The notes under the pieces were generated by a model, which was given only the letters and a program-made list of their open reading frames with translations, was not told the DNA's origin and searched no databases. Position numbers and translations under genes: made by a program. A stretch of DNA of 64,000 nucleotides from positions 620,001 to 684,000 of the forward strand of contig NZ_CP115768.1 of NCBI RefSeq assembly GCF_027912835.1, written 5' to 3'. Numbering within the stretch: the stretch's first letter is position 1; each line of letters starts with the position of its first letter. This DNA is from Paracoccus sediminicola (GTDB lineage: Bacteria > Pseudomonadota > Alphaproteobacteria > Rhodobacterales > Rhodobacteraceae). Below are positions 9,106 through 17,580 of this stretch, piece after piece.

Positions 9106-9519
9106 ATGGACATCCATATCGCCGCGGCGGCGCTGATGCGCGCGGATGGGGCAACATTACTGGTGCGCAAACACGGCACGACCGCCTTCATGCAGCCGGG
9201 CGGCAAGATCGATTGCGGCGAGGCGCCGCTGGTGGCGCTGTATCGCGAATTGGACGAAGAGCTGGGTTTGCAGCCTTCCGACGAGGGCGCGCTGTATCTG
9301 GGCCGGTTCGAGGCGCTGGCGACGCATGAGGCAGGCGACCGCATCATCGCCGAGCTGTACCGGGTCGAGACCGCCGAGACGCTGAGCGCGCGATCCGAGA
9401 TCGAGGAGATCCGCTGGCTGCTGCCGCCGGACCGCTCGGCGCTGGAGCTTGCGCCGCTGACCCGCGATATCGTGCTGCCCGCGATCTGGGACGCCATGGC
9501 CGCCGAGCAGCGCATCTGA
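9106..9519 (+). CDS. NUDIX hydrolase
   Basis: 137 residues with an intact NUDIX box: GGKIDCGEAPLVALYRELDEELGL, reading G-x5-E-x7-REL-x-EELG, within the usual compact fold and near the usual length. NUDIX enzymes hydrolyse nucleoside diphosphates linked to another group; the substrate cannot be inferred. ATG at 9106 follows a purine-rich GGAGTGGGGAG and starts at the first beta strand (MDIHIAAAALMR). It ends convergently against the M20 peptidase gene, with a hairpin between them. Confidence 0.85.
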   Translation: MDIHIAAAALMRADGATLLVRKHGTTAFMQPGGKIDCGEAPLVALYRELDEELGLQPSDEGALYLGRFEALATHEAGDRIIAELYRVETAETLSARSEIEEIRWLLPPDRSALELAPLTRDIVLPAIWDAMAAEQRI

Positions 9520-9526
9520 GCCTTGC

Positions 9527-9556
9527 GGCGCGGCCTTGCTGGGAGGTGCCGCGCCC
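9527..9556. terminator. Hairpin between convergent NUDIX and M20 genes
   Basis: Perfect 8-bp inverted repeat GGCGCGGC / GCCGCGCC with a 13-base loop fills the 37-base gap between two convergent genes. A T-tract is poor on both sides, so a bidirectional terminator role is inferred from position. Confidence 0.45.
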
Positions 9557-10846
9557 TTACCGGCTGGCGGCCCGGTCGCCGGTCAGAAGGTCGGCCAGCA
9601 CGAGGCCCATCACCTTTGCCGAATCCAGCATATCCGCGATGCCGATCCACTCGTCGGGCTGATGCGCCATTTCCAGCACGCCCGGCCCGTAGGCGATACA
9701 GTTCTTCAGCTTGCCGATCCGATCGATATGTTTCTGATCGTAAGTGCCGGGGCTGACGACATAGCCGGCCTGAAGCCCCAGCACGCGCTCGATCGCGGCG
9801 GCGGTGCTGCGCACGACCGGAGCGTCGCGGTCGGTCATTGAGGGGATCACTTCGAACAGGTCCCGGATCTCGTAGCGGAAGCCGGGGCGGCGGGCGCGGA
9901 TGCGTTCCATCAGCGCGGTGATCTCGGCCTTTACCTCGGCGGGGTCTTCCTCGATTAGGAAGCGCCGGTCGATGGTGATGCGGCAGCGATCCGGCACGAC
10001 AGGGGCGGGCAGGCCGGTATATTCGGGGCCATGATCCGGCTCGCCGCCATGGATCGAGTTGATGTTCAGCGTCGAGGAGCGCGCGCCTTCCGGGATCACC
10101 GGCATTTCGGTGCGTTTCCCGGCCAGAAGCGGCCAGAGCGTCGCCTCCATCTCTTCCAGCACCGCGCCCATATGGCGGATGGCGCTGTCGCCGAGAAACG
10201 GCATCGAGCCATGCGCGATGCGGCCATGGGTCTCGATCTCGGCCCACCAGACGCCGCGATGGCCGAGACAGATCCGGTCCTTGTGCAGCGGTTCGGGGAT
10301 GATGACATGCTGCACATCGGCAAAATCGCCGCGCTCGGCCAGATGGGCGACGCCGCCATAGCCGCCGGTTTCCTCATCCGCCGTGGCCGAAATTTCCACC
10401 CTGCCGGCATGGTCGGGATATGTGTCGATGAACGCCTCTGCCGCGATGATCGACGCCGCCAGCCCGCCCTTCATGTCGCAGGCGCCGCGGCCATAGATGC
10501 GGTCCTCGTCGGAATCGTATTCGGCACCGAGAGGGTCGCGCGTCCAGCCATGGCCGATCTCGACCACGTCGTGATGCGAGTTGAAATGCACCGCGTCTCC
10601 GGGCCGCTCGCCGTGATGGCGGGCGAGGATGTTCCAGCGCGGATAGGTCTCGGAGTCGCCGGGGGCACCATGGGCGCGGATCAGCTCGCAACGAAAGCCG
10701 CGCGGGGCGAGCCGGGCTTCGAGATAGTCGCAGATCTCGCGATAATGCTGGCCCGGCGGGTTGAGCGTCGGGATTCGGATCAAGTCTTGGGTAAGACGGA
10801 TCAGATCGTCGCGGCGGGACAGGATGTTTTCACTGAGGCTGCTCAT
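9557..10846 (-). CDS. M20 family peptidase/deacylase (ArgE/DapE-like)
   Basis: 429-residue zinc-dependent amidohydrolase of the M20 family. Metal and catalytic motifs: HFNSHHDVVEIGHGW (first His/Asp), YGRGACDMKGGL (bridging Asp and following Lys), TADEETGGYGG (catalytic Glu pair), and a C-terminal His in EMAHQPDEWI. The family includes acetylornithine deacetylase, succinyl-diaminopimelate desuccinylase and relatives acting on other N-acyl substrates; no argE, dapE or pathway neighbours help to choose. ATG at 10846 (MSSLSENILSRRDDL) begins at the fold, so the longer frame to 10972 is discarded. It is divergent from the 11.1-kb AAA-ATPase block. Confidence 0.88.
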   Translation of the reverse strand: MSSLSENILSRRDDLIRLTQDLIRIPTLNPPGQHYREICDYLEARLAPRGFRCELIRAHGAPGDSETYPRWNILARHHGERPGDAVHFNSHHDVVEIGHGWTRDPLGAEYDSDEDRIYGRGACDMKGGLAASIIAAEAFIDTYPDHAGRVEISATADEETGGYGGVAHLAERGDFADVQHVIIPEPLHKDRICLGHRGVWWAEIETHGRIAHGSMPFLGDSAIRHMGAVLEEMEATLWPLLAGKRTEMPVIPEGARSSTLNINSIHGGEPDHGPEYTGLPAPVVPDRCRITIDRRFLIEEDPAEVKAEITALMERIRARRPGFRYEIRDLFEVIPSMTDRDAPVVRSTAAAIERVLGLQAGYVVSPGTYDQKHIDRIGKLKNCIAYGPGVLEMAHQPDEWIGIADMLDSAKVMGLVLADLLTGDRAASR

Positions 10847-11076
10847 GGCGCGCAGAGTGACGCGCGGGCGCAGGGCTGTCCAGATGGTTCGCGCTGCGCC
10901 GGCATCGCGCCGGCGGGGCCGTGCCCCCCGGCTCCGGGGCCGGGTTGACCTGCCGCATGCTGCGTTAACCATTCCGCCGATGGCCGCCTTCCAAGACGTG
11001 AATTCCGGTGACGGGTCTTGTATGCCTCGCGTTTGAGCCTAAAGTTTTATCAACTGCCATTTTAAGGGGGTATCGG
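10847..11076. promoter_or_regulatory. Divergent promoter region, M20 peptidase / AAA block
   Basis: This 230-base gap must contain the promoter of the minus-strand M20 gene and of the plus-strand seven-gene block. Near the plus-strand start it turns AT-rich (about 11038-11065) and ends in a strong TTTAAGGGGG ribosome binding region before ATG 11077. GC-rich inverted repeats (CGCCGGC...GCGCCGGCG) lie around 10903-10916. I found no confident -35/-10 pair. Confidence 0.4.
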
Positions 11077-12150
11077 ATGGCGTCGCTCGACCAGCAAATG
11101 ACCGAAACGCAGAAGCAGATCGTGCTGACGCAGCAGAAAATGGCGGAGGTGACGAGCCAGCTCGACCGCGCCGGCACCGAGACCGGGGTGGCCGAACCCG
11201 GCATCGACATCGCCAATGCCACGCTGGCCGATGTCAACGCCCATACCGAGACGATGAACGCCAATATCGCCGAGCTCATCATGGGGCTGGACGATGTGAC
11301 CGCCGGGTTCTCGAAGGATTTCGAAGAGATGCGATCCAAGACCGGCTGGGAAAGCTTTGTCGGCATCTTTGCGCGCGGCAAGGCCGAATCGATGCGGCAG
11401 GAGCGTCTGCGCACCGCCTCGATCGACGACAAGTTGCAGGATCTTATCTCGAAATCCGATGTGATCACGCGGCTGTTGCAGGATCAGCTTGCACAGCTGA
11501 ACGATCAGAAGGCGAAGGTCGAGACCAACCTGACCGGCACGCTGAGCGAGCGTGAGGCCACGGTCGACACGCTGGAGGATCTGCGTCAGAAGATCGCTGC
11601 GATGGACCCGAAGCTGATCGAGCTGGAAAACAAGGTCGCCTCGACCACCGACCCCTCCGACCGGACCCGGCTGGAAACCGAACTCGCCAATGCCAACAAG
11701 GATCATAACGAGCTGATCCAGCAGGAACAGGTTGCGCTTGCCAAATCGCAGACGTTGGAGCGCTATATCGAGGCCGGAAAGACATGGGTGGACAGTCTTC
11801 AGAACCAGGCGGCCACGCAGATGGTGCTGATCAACAAGCTGCAGACCGACACCAAGCAGCGCGTGGTGCTGTATGACGCGCTGACCAAGTCGCTGAAGAC
11901 CGCGCAGCAGCAGGATGTCGCCCACCGCATCAACGAGATCGGCGTGCGCACCGATCAGGAGGCGCAGGCCCAGATGGCGGCGATCGGCACGGCGACGAAT
12001 GACCGGATGGCCGACATGCTGGAAGCGCATGGCGACCACATGGTCTTTGCCCGCAAGGTTCTGGAAGAAAAGGCCAGGGCCGATGAACGCTTCGCCCGCC
12101 GCTTCGCGGAGATCGTGAAGAAGCACGACAGCAATCTCTACGGCGGCTGA
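11077..12150 (+). CDS. Cytoplasmic coiled-coil protein, first gene of AAA-ATPase block
   Basis: 357-residue soluble protein with no signal peptide or membrane helix. Most of it should form long helices or coiled coils: MTETQKQIVLTQQKMAEVTS at the start, a short break GWESFVGIFARGK near residues 89-101, then heptad-rich DDKLQDLISKSDVITRLLQD, LEDLRQKIAAMDPKLIELEN and KARADERFARRFAEIVKKHD. The later part (LERYIEAGKTWVDSLQNQ... INKLQTDTKQRVVLYDALTK) faintly recalls TelA-type toxic-anion-resistance proteins, but I cannot confirm that. ATG at 11077 has a good AAGGGGG site. It heads a same-strand block with an AAA ATPase and membrane proteins, suggesting a scaffold or adaptor role (inference). Confidence 0.75.
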   Translation: MASLDQQMTETQKQIVLTQQKMAEVTSQLDRAGTETGVAEPGIDIANATLADVNAHTETMNANIAELIMGLDDVTAGFSKDFEEMRSKTGWESFVGIFARGKAESMRQERLRTASIDDKLQDLISKSDVITRLLQDQLAQLNDQKAKVETNLTGTLSEREATVDTLEDLRQKIAAMDPKLIELENKVASTTDPSDRTRLETELANANKDHNELIQQEQVALAKSQTLERYIEAGKTWVDSLQNQAATQMVLINKLQTDTKQRVVLYDALTKSLKTAQQQDVAHRINEIGVRTDQEAQAQMAAIGTATNDRMADMLEAHGDHMVFARKVLEEKARADERFARRFAEIVKKHDSNLYGG

Positions 12151-12192
12151 TCGCGGGGGATGCCCGTGCGGGAACAGACGGGACGCGGTCCG

Positions 12193-12654
12193 ATGACGCA
12201 CATCCCCGACATGGCCTCGGATGGGGCGGGCCGGATGCCGCGTGGCGAGGGCACCGTTTCGGGCTGGAACCGGCAGCGGGTCGTGGGCGGCTTGCTGGCT
12301 GCGGCGCTGCTGTCGGGGCTGACCGTGGCGGGGTATTCGCTGGCCGCCGGGCACGGCCCGGCCGAGGCGCTGCTCAGCGGCGTATCGGCGGCCTGTTTCG
12401 GGCCGCTGATCGCGGGGGTGGTCGTCTTTCTGCTGCTGTATCTGGCCGATATGGTGATCCGTGCCGCACTGACCCTGCCTCTGGCCGCCATCATGCTGGT
12501 CCTGTTTGTTTTACATGCGCCGCGACGCTGGATTCGCACGCTGGCGTCGGTGAACGCACGGCTGGACGATGTGGCCGACCGGGTGACGTGCTGGCTGATC
12601 TCGCCGATACTCTGGTTCCGGACAGACGCTCAGACCGCCGAGGACACCCCATGA
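12193..12654 (+). CDS. Small integral membrane protein of AAA-ATPase block
   Basis: 153 residues with three likely transmembrane segments: about 30-50 (VVGGLLAAALLSGLTVAGYSL), 60-82 (SGVSAACFGPLIAGVVVFLLLYL) and 87-107 (IRAALTLPLAAIMLVLFVLHA), then an amphipathic RRWIRTLASVNARLDDVADRV tail. No recognised family. ATG at 12193 is preferred over ATG at 12160, which directly abuts a G-run with no spacing; either is possible. The stop overlaps the next start (ATGA at 12651-12654), so it is translationally coupled to the 378-residue protein. Confidence 0.65.
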   Translation: MTHIPDMASDGAGRMPRGEGTVSGWNRQRVVGGLLAAALLSGLTVAGYSLAAGHGPAEALLSGVSAACFGPLIAGVVVFLLLYLADMVIRAALTLPLAAIMLVLFVLHAPRRWIRTLASVNARLDDVADRVTCWLISPILWFRTDAQTAEDTP

Positions 12655-13787
12655 CTGAAGACCGCACCGGCAATCTGGACGCCGATCACCGGCAGATCGA
12701 GGACGATCTGATCGCGCGCCGCTATTTCGAGAAGCTGCGGCTGATCTCGGCCACGCTTCCGGCGGTGCTGGAAGAGACCGTGCGCGACGGGCTGTTCAGC
12801 CAGACCGAGACCGGGATCATCGACGCCTATCTGGCGGCGATGGTTGCCTCGGCAGATGCGCTGTCGATGAAATACCTCGTCTCGGGCCGGGTCGAGGGGC
12901 CGCTCAGGCGGTTCCTGACCATAGATGTGCATGAATCGGGCTATCCGGTCTGGTCCGAGATCGCGCAGATGGCCGCCGATGCCGCACAGGCCGAGAGCCA
13001 ACTGGGGCGCACCCCGGACAGCGAGGCGATCAAGGATGACATGATCCGCCAGATCGTCGGCGATCTGACCATCCCCACCCAGCTGCAATACGCCATGTCG
13101 CAGCGGCTCTATTACGAGGCGCTGGCGAAGGGCGGGCTGTTCTGGCCGCAAATGCATCCGCAGGGATACTGGTTGTCCGACGCCCGCAATCGCCGCCGCT
13201 GGCTGATCCATTGGGCGGTCTATGACAGCCAGCTGAACATGCCGGTGCTGTATCTGCTGGAATGCGACGATAGCGGACGCCGGCCTCTGGTCGAGGATTC
13301 AAGGCGCTGGCCCGAGGTGCAGGCGCATCTGATGGCGCAGTCGGTCACCACGCTGCAACTGGTCACCATTGCACAGGGCTTCGACCGCGATTTCGACAAT
13401 CTGCATCCGCATCGGCTGCGGCGCGTGCTGCTCGGGCCGATCTATTCGCAGCACTTCACCACGCAGGAAGGTCCGATCCGCGAGGTGCTGGACAATGCCC
13501 GCGCGCCGTCGGGCGAGGATTGGGCGGTGGCGCTGACGGTAGAGGATTTGCGGGCAGAGCGCGCGATCATGGAATCGACCGGGTTCTTCAGCGTGACCGA
13601 GCGGCAGATCTTCAAGCTGGACCCGCTGGGGCTGGGCGGGACCGGGCAGGGGGCGAGCGCGGTGGAGCGCGCCCTGATCCTGCCCGCGCGCCCCTATCAG
13701 GCGCTGGCAGAACTTGATCCCGAGGGTTTCCGGCGCATGCGGAAATATGTGCCGCTGCCCGATGGTCGCGTCGCCGGCTATCGCTGA
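12651..13787 (+). CDS. Unrecognised 378-residue protein of AAA-ATPase block
   Basis: Soluble protein of 378 residues with no family I recognise. The N-terminal part is acidic and helical (EDDLIARRYFEKLRLISATL); the centre is aromatic-rich (YWLSDARNRRRWLIHWAVYD followed by MPVLYLLECDDSGRRPLVED); later comes HRLRRVLLGPIYSQHFT and a C-terminal region with DGRVAGYR. No Walker, protease or nuclease motif is visible. Start ATG 12651 overlaps the stop of the preceding membrane protein gene by four bases. Its fixed place directly before the ATPase suggests it is a partner or substrate adaptor (inference). Confidence 0.72.
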   Translation: MTEDRTGNLDADHRQIEDDLIARRYFEKLRLISATLPAVLEETVRDGLFSQTETGIIDAYLAAMVASADALSMKYLVSGRVEGPLRRFLTIDVHESGYPVWSEIAQMAADAAQAESQLGRTPDSEAIKDDMIRQIVGDLTIPTQLQYAMSQRLYYEALAKGGLFWPQMHPQGYWLSDARNRRRWLIHWAVYDSQLNMPVLYLLECDDSGRRPLVEDSRRWPEVQAHLMAQSVTTLQLVTIAQGFDRDFDNLHPHRLRRVLLGPIYSQHFTTQEGPIREVLDNARAPSGEDWAVALTVEDLRAERAIMESTGFFSVTERQIFKLDPLGLGGTGQGASAVERALILPARPYQALAELDPEGFRRMRKYVPLPDGRVAGYR

Positions 13788-13850
13788 TGGCAGGCGGCGG
13801 GCGGTTTTGCGGGTGAGATACGCCCGATTGGTGGAGTGAAGAGGACCCGA

Positions 13851-15779
13851 ATGGACGTTCGTAACGAGATGGAGCTGCCCGAGGCCGAAATCCGCAGCCA
13901 TTACCCGCAGGCATTGTCGCTGCTGACCGGCTTCGACCATGCCCCCCGGCTGGGCAAGGCCGCGCCGAGCGCCCGGCCGGAGCGTTCGCCGGGCATACCG
14001 CGACGAAGCTCGCGCTTCCGCTCGACCACGCCGGGGCTGGCGGGGCGGTCCACTGCGCGCGCCGAGGGGGTCCAGCTTGTGGACCGGATCGAGGCGGTGG
14101 GCGGCGACGATCTGCCCTCGCCCGCCGCCGCCACGGTCGCGCGGGCGCTGCGCCGCGCGTTGGCGATCTCGCTCGCCGTGGTCGATGAGGTGGCAGCGCG
14201 GTCGGGGGCCGCCGAGCTCAAGCGGGCCAATCTGGAAGGGCGGATGCCGAATGAGCGGAGGGGTGAATTCGCCGAGTTGCTGGCCGTGGAGTCGCTCGCC
14301 GCCATGTCGGTTTTTGCCAATGCGACCGCGTTCCTGCTGGCCGAACATGCCGGGTCGGAAACCGTCGAGGGGATCACCGCCGACGAGATCCTGACCGACA
14401 ACCCGACCGTTGCCCTGCAGGGCGCGCTGTGGGAGCTGGATCAGAACCTCGCCCGCGCGGCGCATGACGACAAGACGCTGATCGCCGCCGTGATCGCCCA
14501 TGCCGAGGCGCTATCCTCCGCCGTGCAGGCCCGTGCCGAGACCGCTCCGCGCAGCGGCAGCTTCACCGGCGCAAGCTGGCGCGTGGCGGCGGATGATTTC
14601 CCCATCGCCGGTTTCGCCCCGGCCACCAAGGCACGCGGCAAGCCCGTGCAACTGGCCTTCAAGACACCGGAAGAGGTCGTCGGCAACGCCATCGCGAAAC
14701 ACCAGATGATGCGGCTGTCGCGGATGCTGGTCGCCTATGACTTCGACCGCCGGATGAACCCGTTCGTGGAACTGGGCGGCTTCATCTATACCTTCCTCGG
14801 CGACGGCAAGCCCGGCACCGGCAAGACGACGCTGATCCAGATGATGGCCGGGCTGATCAATGATTACTGCACTGTCGCGGGCTATCCGTTCCGCTATGCG
14901 AATCTGTCGATCGACAATGTGGACTCCTATCAGGGCAAGTCGGGCCAGAACGCGCGCGCCTTTATCGACAGCGTGATCGACCCCGGCGTGATCGGTTTCG
15001 GCACCATTGACGATATCGACCAGATCGCCGGGAAGCGCGGTGACAAACAGTCGTCGAGCGGCCAGCAGGAGATCACCGCCGTGCTGATGGAGGCTTTCGC
15101 GGGGGCCTCGACCATCGTGCGCGGCAATGCCACCTTCGGGATGTTTTCCAACTATGCCGAATCCATCGACGACGCGCTGCGGCAAAGGGCCGGTGCGCGG
15201 TTCCTGATCGACGGGCCGAAGACGCGGGCCGATTATATCGACATTCTGGCCTTGCTTCTGGGCAGGCGTCACCAGATCCCGGTCGGCGAGCATGATCTGA
15301 TGAAGGCGCAGGCAATCAAGACCGCCGTGGCCGACAGTCTGGAGCGCCATAACCAGCCGCAGGAGGCAGGGCTGGCCAAGGTCTGGGAAGAGGTGACGGC
15401 GCAGACCGGCAGCCTCGACACGCTGGCCGAGTTCGGCACCTATCTGCACGCGATTTCGGTTGCCGACGAACGCTTCACCGGCCGCGCGATCAAGAATATC
15501 ACCGACGCGATCAAGGCGCGTTCGATGGATTTCGACATGCCCGATGAGTGGTTCGAGAGCCCCGAGCCGTTCCTTCACCAGCCCTACGCCCGCAAGCGGG
15601 AAATGATCGAGGCGCTGCGTCAGCCGATCACCAGGGAAATGATCGCCCAGGAAATCAACCGCTACGCCGACAGCGAGTGGCGCTATGCCGACAGCAGCGA
15701 CGAAACCGCAATCGAGGAGGCCGTGCGGAACATGGAGCGTATGGCCGAGGCGCAAAAGCGGTATCGGGGGGAGGGGTGA
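13851..15779 (+). CDS. Classical AAA-clade ATPase with long N-terminal domain
   Basis: 642 residues. Residues 1-300 are a helical, Ala/Arg-rich N-domain of unknown type. The ATPase module follows: Walker A GKPGTGKT (319-326); pore-loop region NVDSYQGKSGQNARAFI, laid out like the VGES...IR segment of AAA proteins; Walker B IDDIDQIAGKR with D387-D388 where the family has D-E; sensor 1 Asn in GMFSNYAESIDDALRQRAGARF, which also holds the arginine-finger positions; and sensor 2-like FTGRAIKNITDAIKARSMDF. This order is that of protein-remodelling AAA ATPases such as katanin, Vps4 or FtsH. ATG 13851 has GAAGAGG upstream; a GTG at 13836 is the alternative. Confidence 0.88.
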   Translation: MDVRNEMELPEAEIRSHYPQALSLLTGFDHAPRLGKAAPSARPERSPGIPRRSSRFRSTTPGLAGRSTARAEGVQLVDRIEAVGGDDLPSPAAATVARALRRALAISLAVVDEVAARSGAAELKRANLEGRMPNERRGEFAELLAVESLAAMSVFANATAFLLAEHAGSETVEGITADEILTDNPTVALQGALWELDQNLARAAHDDKTLIAAVIAHAEALSSAVQARAETAPRSGSFTGASWRVAADDFPIAGFAPATKARGKPVQLAFKTPEEVVGNAIAKHQMMRLSRMLVAYDFDRRMNPFVELGGFIYTFLGDGKPGTGKTTLIQMMAGLINDYCTVAGYPFRYANLSIDNVDSYQGKSGQNARAFIDSVIDPGVIGFGTIDDIDQIAGKRGDKQSSSGQQEITAVLMEAFAGASTIVRGNATFGMFSNYAESIDDALRQRAGARFLIDGPKTRADYIDILALLLGRRHQIPVGEHDLMKAQAIKTAVADSLERHNQPQEAGLAKVWEEVTAQTGSLDTLAEFGTYLHAISVADERFTGRAIKNITDAIKARSMDFDMPDEWFESPEPFLHQPYARKREMIEALRQPITREMIAQEINRYADSEWRYADSSDETAIEEAVRNMERMAEAQKRYRGEG

Positions 15780-15866
15780 TTCTGACCACCGCCGTAGTTC
15801 CGCGCGGCTCTGTCGCGCGAAAAACCGGCGCTGCCCTCTGTCACATCCAGATGCTAAGGTGACCGC

Positions 15867-17285
15867 ATGAAACGCCTCATCGAAAACGGCCTGATGTTCG
15901 GCAACCTGATCCGGGTGGACAGCCCGGCCTGGGTGGCGCGCTATAATCGGGCGCTGAAGCTGGTCACGGGCAAGGAAACCGCGCTTGGCGAGTTTCATAT
16001 CGATCTGGCGGGATACTCGCCCGAGATCGGGGACGAGATCGGCGATATGGACTATCTCAACCCCGAGGGCGCGCATCGCCAGTTCATCCTGCTCACGACG
16101 GAACAGAAGACGGCGCCGCTGCTGAATGCGGATCTCTCGGTGCTGCGCGAACTCCTCAGGCGGTTCATCTTCGATAATGAGAGCCAGCTTTTCAGCCTGA
16201 CTGCCCGCGACGCGGTTGTGGGCGAGATGGACGATATGGTCTGGCGGGTGAACGCGCCGGCGGATCTGCTCCAGATCGGGCGGATCCGGATCAGCGCCGA
16301 CACGACCGGCAATCACGTGGCGAATGCGGATAATCTCACCGCGCTGATCGAGCGGTTCCGCAGCGAGCCGGGCGGCTGGTACGACGACGTGCTGATCGCG
16401 CGGATGATCGATCAGGCCAGGGAAACCGGCGACGTGATCCGCAATCCGATCCGTCTCGGAACCGGGGATTACGAGGTGCCTGATTTCTGGTCCTCGCTGT
16501 TTGGTGGCGTCTATGTGTTCCGCTCGCCGCGCGAGAAGGCGATGATCTTCCGCGATCCGAAGCTTCTCTCGGACCCGCAATTCGAGCTCGATCTGCCGGA
16601 TGTCACCATGCTGAGCCTCGAAAACGGCACTGACATCGCCATGTGGCTGGCGCGCAACGCGCTTGCCGAGCCGGTCGTGACCGCGCAATCGGGCGCCGCC
16701 GCGGCGATCCTGCGCCAGAAGATCGACTTCATCCTCGTCGATGCCGCGACGCGTCTTGGGATCGACACTGGCGACGGCACGCGCCCGGCGCTGCGCCGGG
16801 CGGCGGCGCGGATGGGGGCGGGTCTGCCAGCCGAGATCAGGGGGCTGAGCGCGCTGCTGCGCTATGCCGAACAGGGCGGCGCCTGGCCGGTGATCGACAG
16901 CGCCGATCCGGCGTATTTCTATGCCATCCGCGCCACGGGGACGCCGGCGCGGGATCTCGTGAACCAGCTTCTGACCGAACTTGCGCCGCATGATCTGCGT
17001 GCCATGTTCATCCTGAACAAGCCATTGTTCTATAAAGAATATCAGGCTTGGGACGATGCCAAGAAGGATTATGTCGTGCGCCATCTCGCCCGCGAATACC
17101 AGATCGACAAGCAGGGCACGCGCGAGGCGCTTTTCGGCCCCGAACCCGGGATGGAGGAACCCGCCCCTGCTGCCGGTCCCTGGGGCGCGGCCCCTTCGCG
17201 CGGCGGGACGGGCGCGGCGGGCTCGCTTCGCATCGGCGGGCTGAGCGGGCAGGGCGGTTCGCTTCGCGGACCCTGGGGAGCCTGA
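15867..17285 (+). CDS. Unrecognised 472-residue protein with Gly/Pro-rich tail, AAA-ATPase block
   Basis: Soluble protein without signal peptide or membrane helix; family not recognised. The body (1-430) has ordered-looking stretches such as RFIFDNESQLFSLTARDAVV, RIRISADTTGNHVANADNLT and DFWSSLFGGVYVFRSPREKA. The last about 40 residues are a low-complexity Gly/Pro/Ser/Arg tail in which GPWGA occurs twice and GSLR twice, resembling a flexible docking tail. ATG at 15867 has AAGGTGACC upstream. It follows the ATPase after 87 bases and precedes two membrane-protein genes by 3 and 13 bases, so it belongs to the same block. Confidence 0.75.
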   Translation: MKRLIENGLMFGNLIRVDSPAWVARYNRALKLVTGKETALGEFHIDLAGYSPEIGDEIGDMDYLNPEGAHRQFILLTTEQKTAPLLNADLSVLRELLRRFIFDNESQLFSLTARDAVVGEMDDMVWRVNAPADLLQIGRIRISADTTGNHVANADNLTALIERFRSEPGGWYDDVLIARMIDQARETGDVIRNPIRLGTGDYEVPDFWSSLFGGVYVFRSPREKAMIFRDPKLLSDPQFELDLPDVTMLSLENGTDIAMWLARNALAEPVVTAQSGAAAAILRQKIDFILVDAATRLGIDTGDGTRPALRRAAARMGAGLPAEIRGLSALLRYAEQGGAWPVIDSADPAYFYAIRATGTPARDLVNQLLTELAPHDLRAMFILNKPLFYKEYQAWDDAKKDYVVRHLAREYQIDKQGTREALFGPEPGMEEPAPAAGPWGAAPSRGGTGAAGSLRIGGLSGQGGSLRGPWGA

Positions 17286-17288
17286 GCC

Positions 17289-17567
17289 ATGGCAATTATC
17301 CGGCTTGCGGTCGTGCTGTTCATCGTCGAGGCGGTGTTCTATGTGATGATCTCGGTCTATCTGAGATCGACCAAGACCGAGGCGCTCGAAGAGGAATGGG
17401 ACCGCCGCCATCCCGAACGCGCCGGGGACAGCCCGGAACGAAGAACCTTCGTGCAGCGTTCGATGACGGGTTTTCGCAAGACGCTGAAGGCGCGGCTGGT
17501 TGCGCTTGTCTTTGTGGTGCCGACCATTGCCATCGTGGCGATCGCCTGGTTCGTGAACGTGCAGTAA
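17289..17567 (+). CDS. Small two-helix membrane protein of AAA-ATPase block
   Basis: 92 residues: transmembrane helix at about 3-24 (IIRLAVVLFIVEAVFYVMIS), a charged cytoplasmic or periplasmic middle (TEALEEEWDRRHPERAGD) and a second helix at about 70-90 (LVALVFVVPTIAIVAIAWFV). No catalytic motif. It starts three bases after the preceding stop and ends 13 bases before the DUF1523-type gene, so the three are tightly co-transcribed. Similar small proteins in related genomes may carry misleading 'efflux pump' names, but nothing here supports transport. Confidence 0.72.
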   Translation: MAIIRLAVVLFIVEAVFYVMISVYLRSTKTEALEEEWDRRHPERAGDSPERRTFVQRSMTGFRKTLKARLVALVFVVPTIAIVAIAWFVNVQ

Positions 17568-17580
17568 GGAGAAACGCCGG

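Noticed and set aside
15790..15830. CGCGCG / CGCGCG hairpin followed by A5 between the AAA ATPase and the next gene
   Set aside because: Wrong polarity for a plus-strand terminator (A-run, not T-run) and easily formed in GC-rich DNA, so I treat the block as one transcript.
14511..17411. A 966-codon minus-strand open frame across the AAA block
   Set aside because: It is antisense to the AAA ATPase and its downstream gene, which carry clear motifs; it has no family features.
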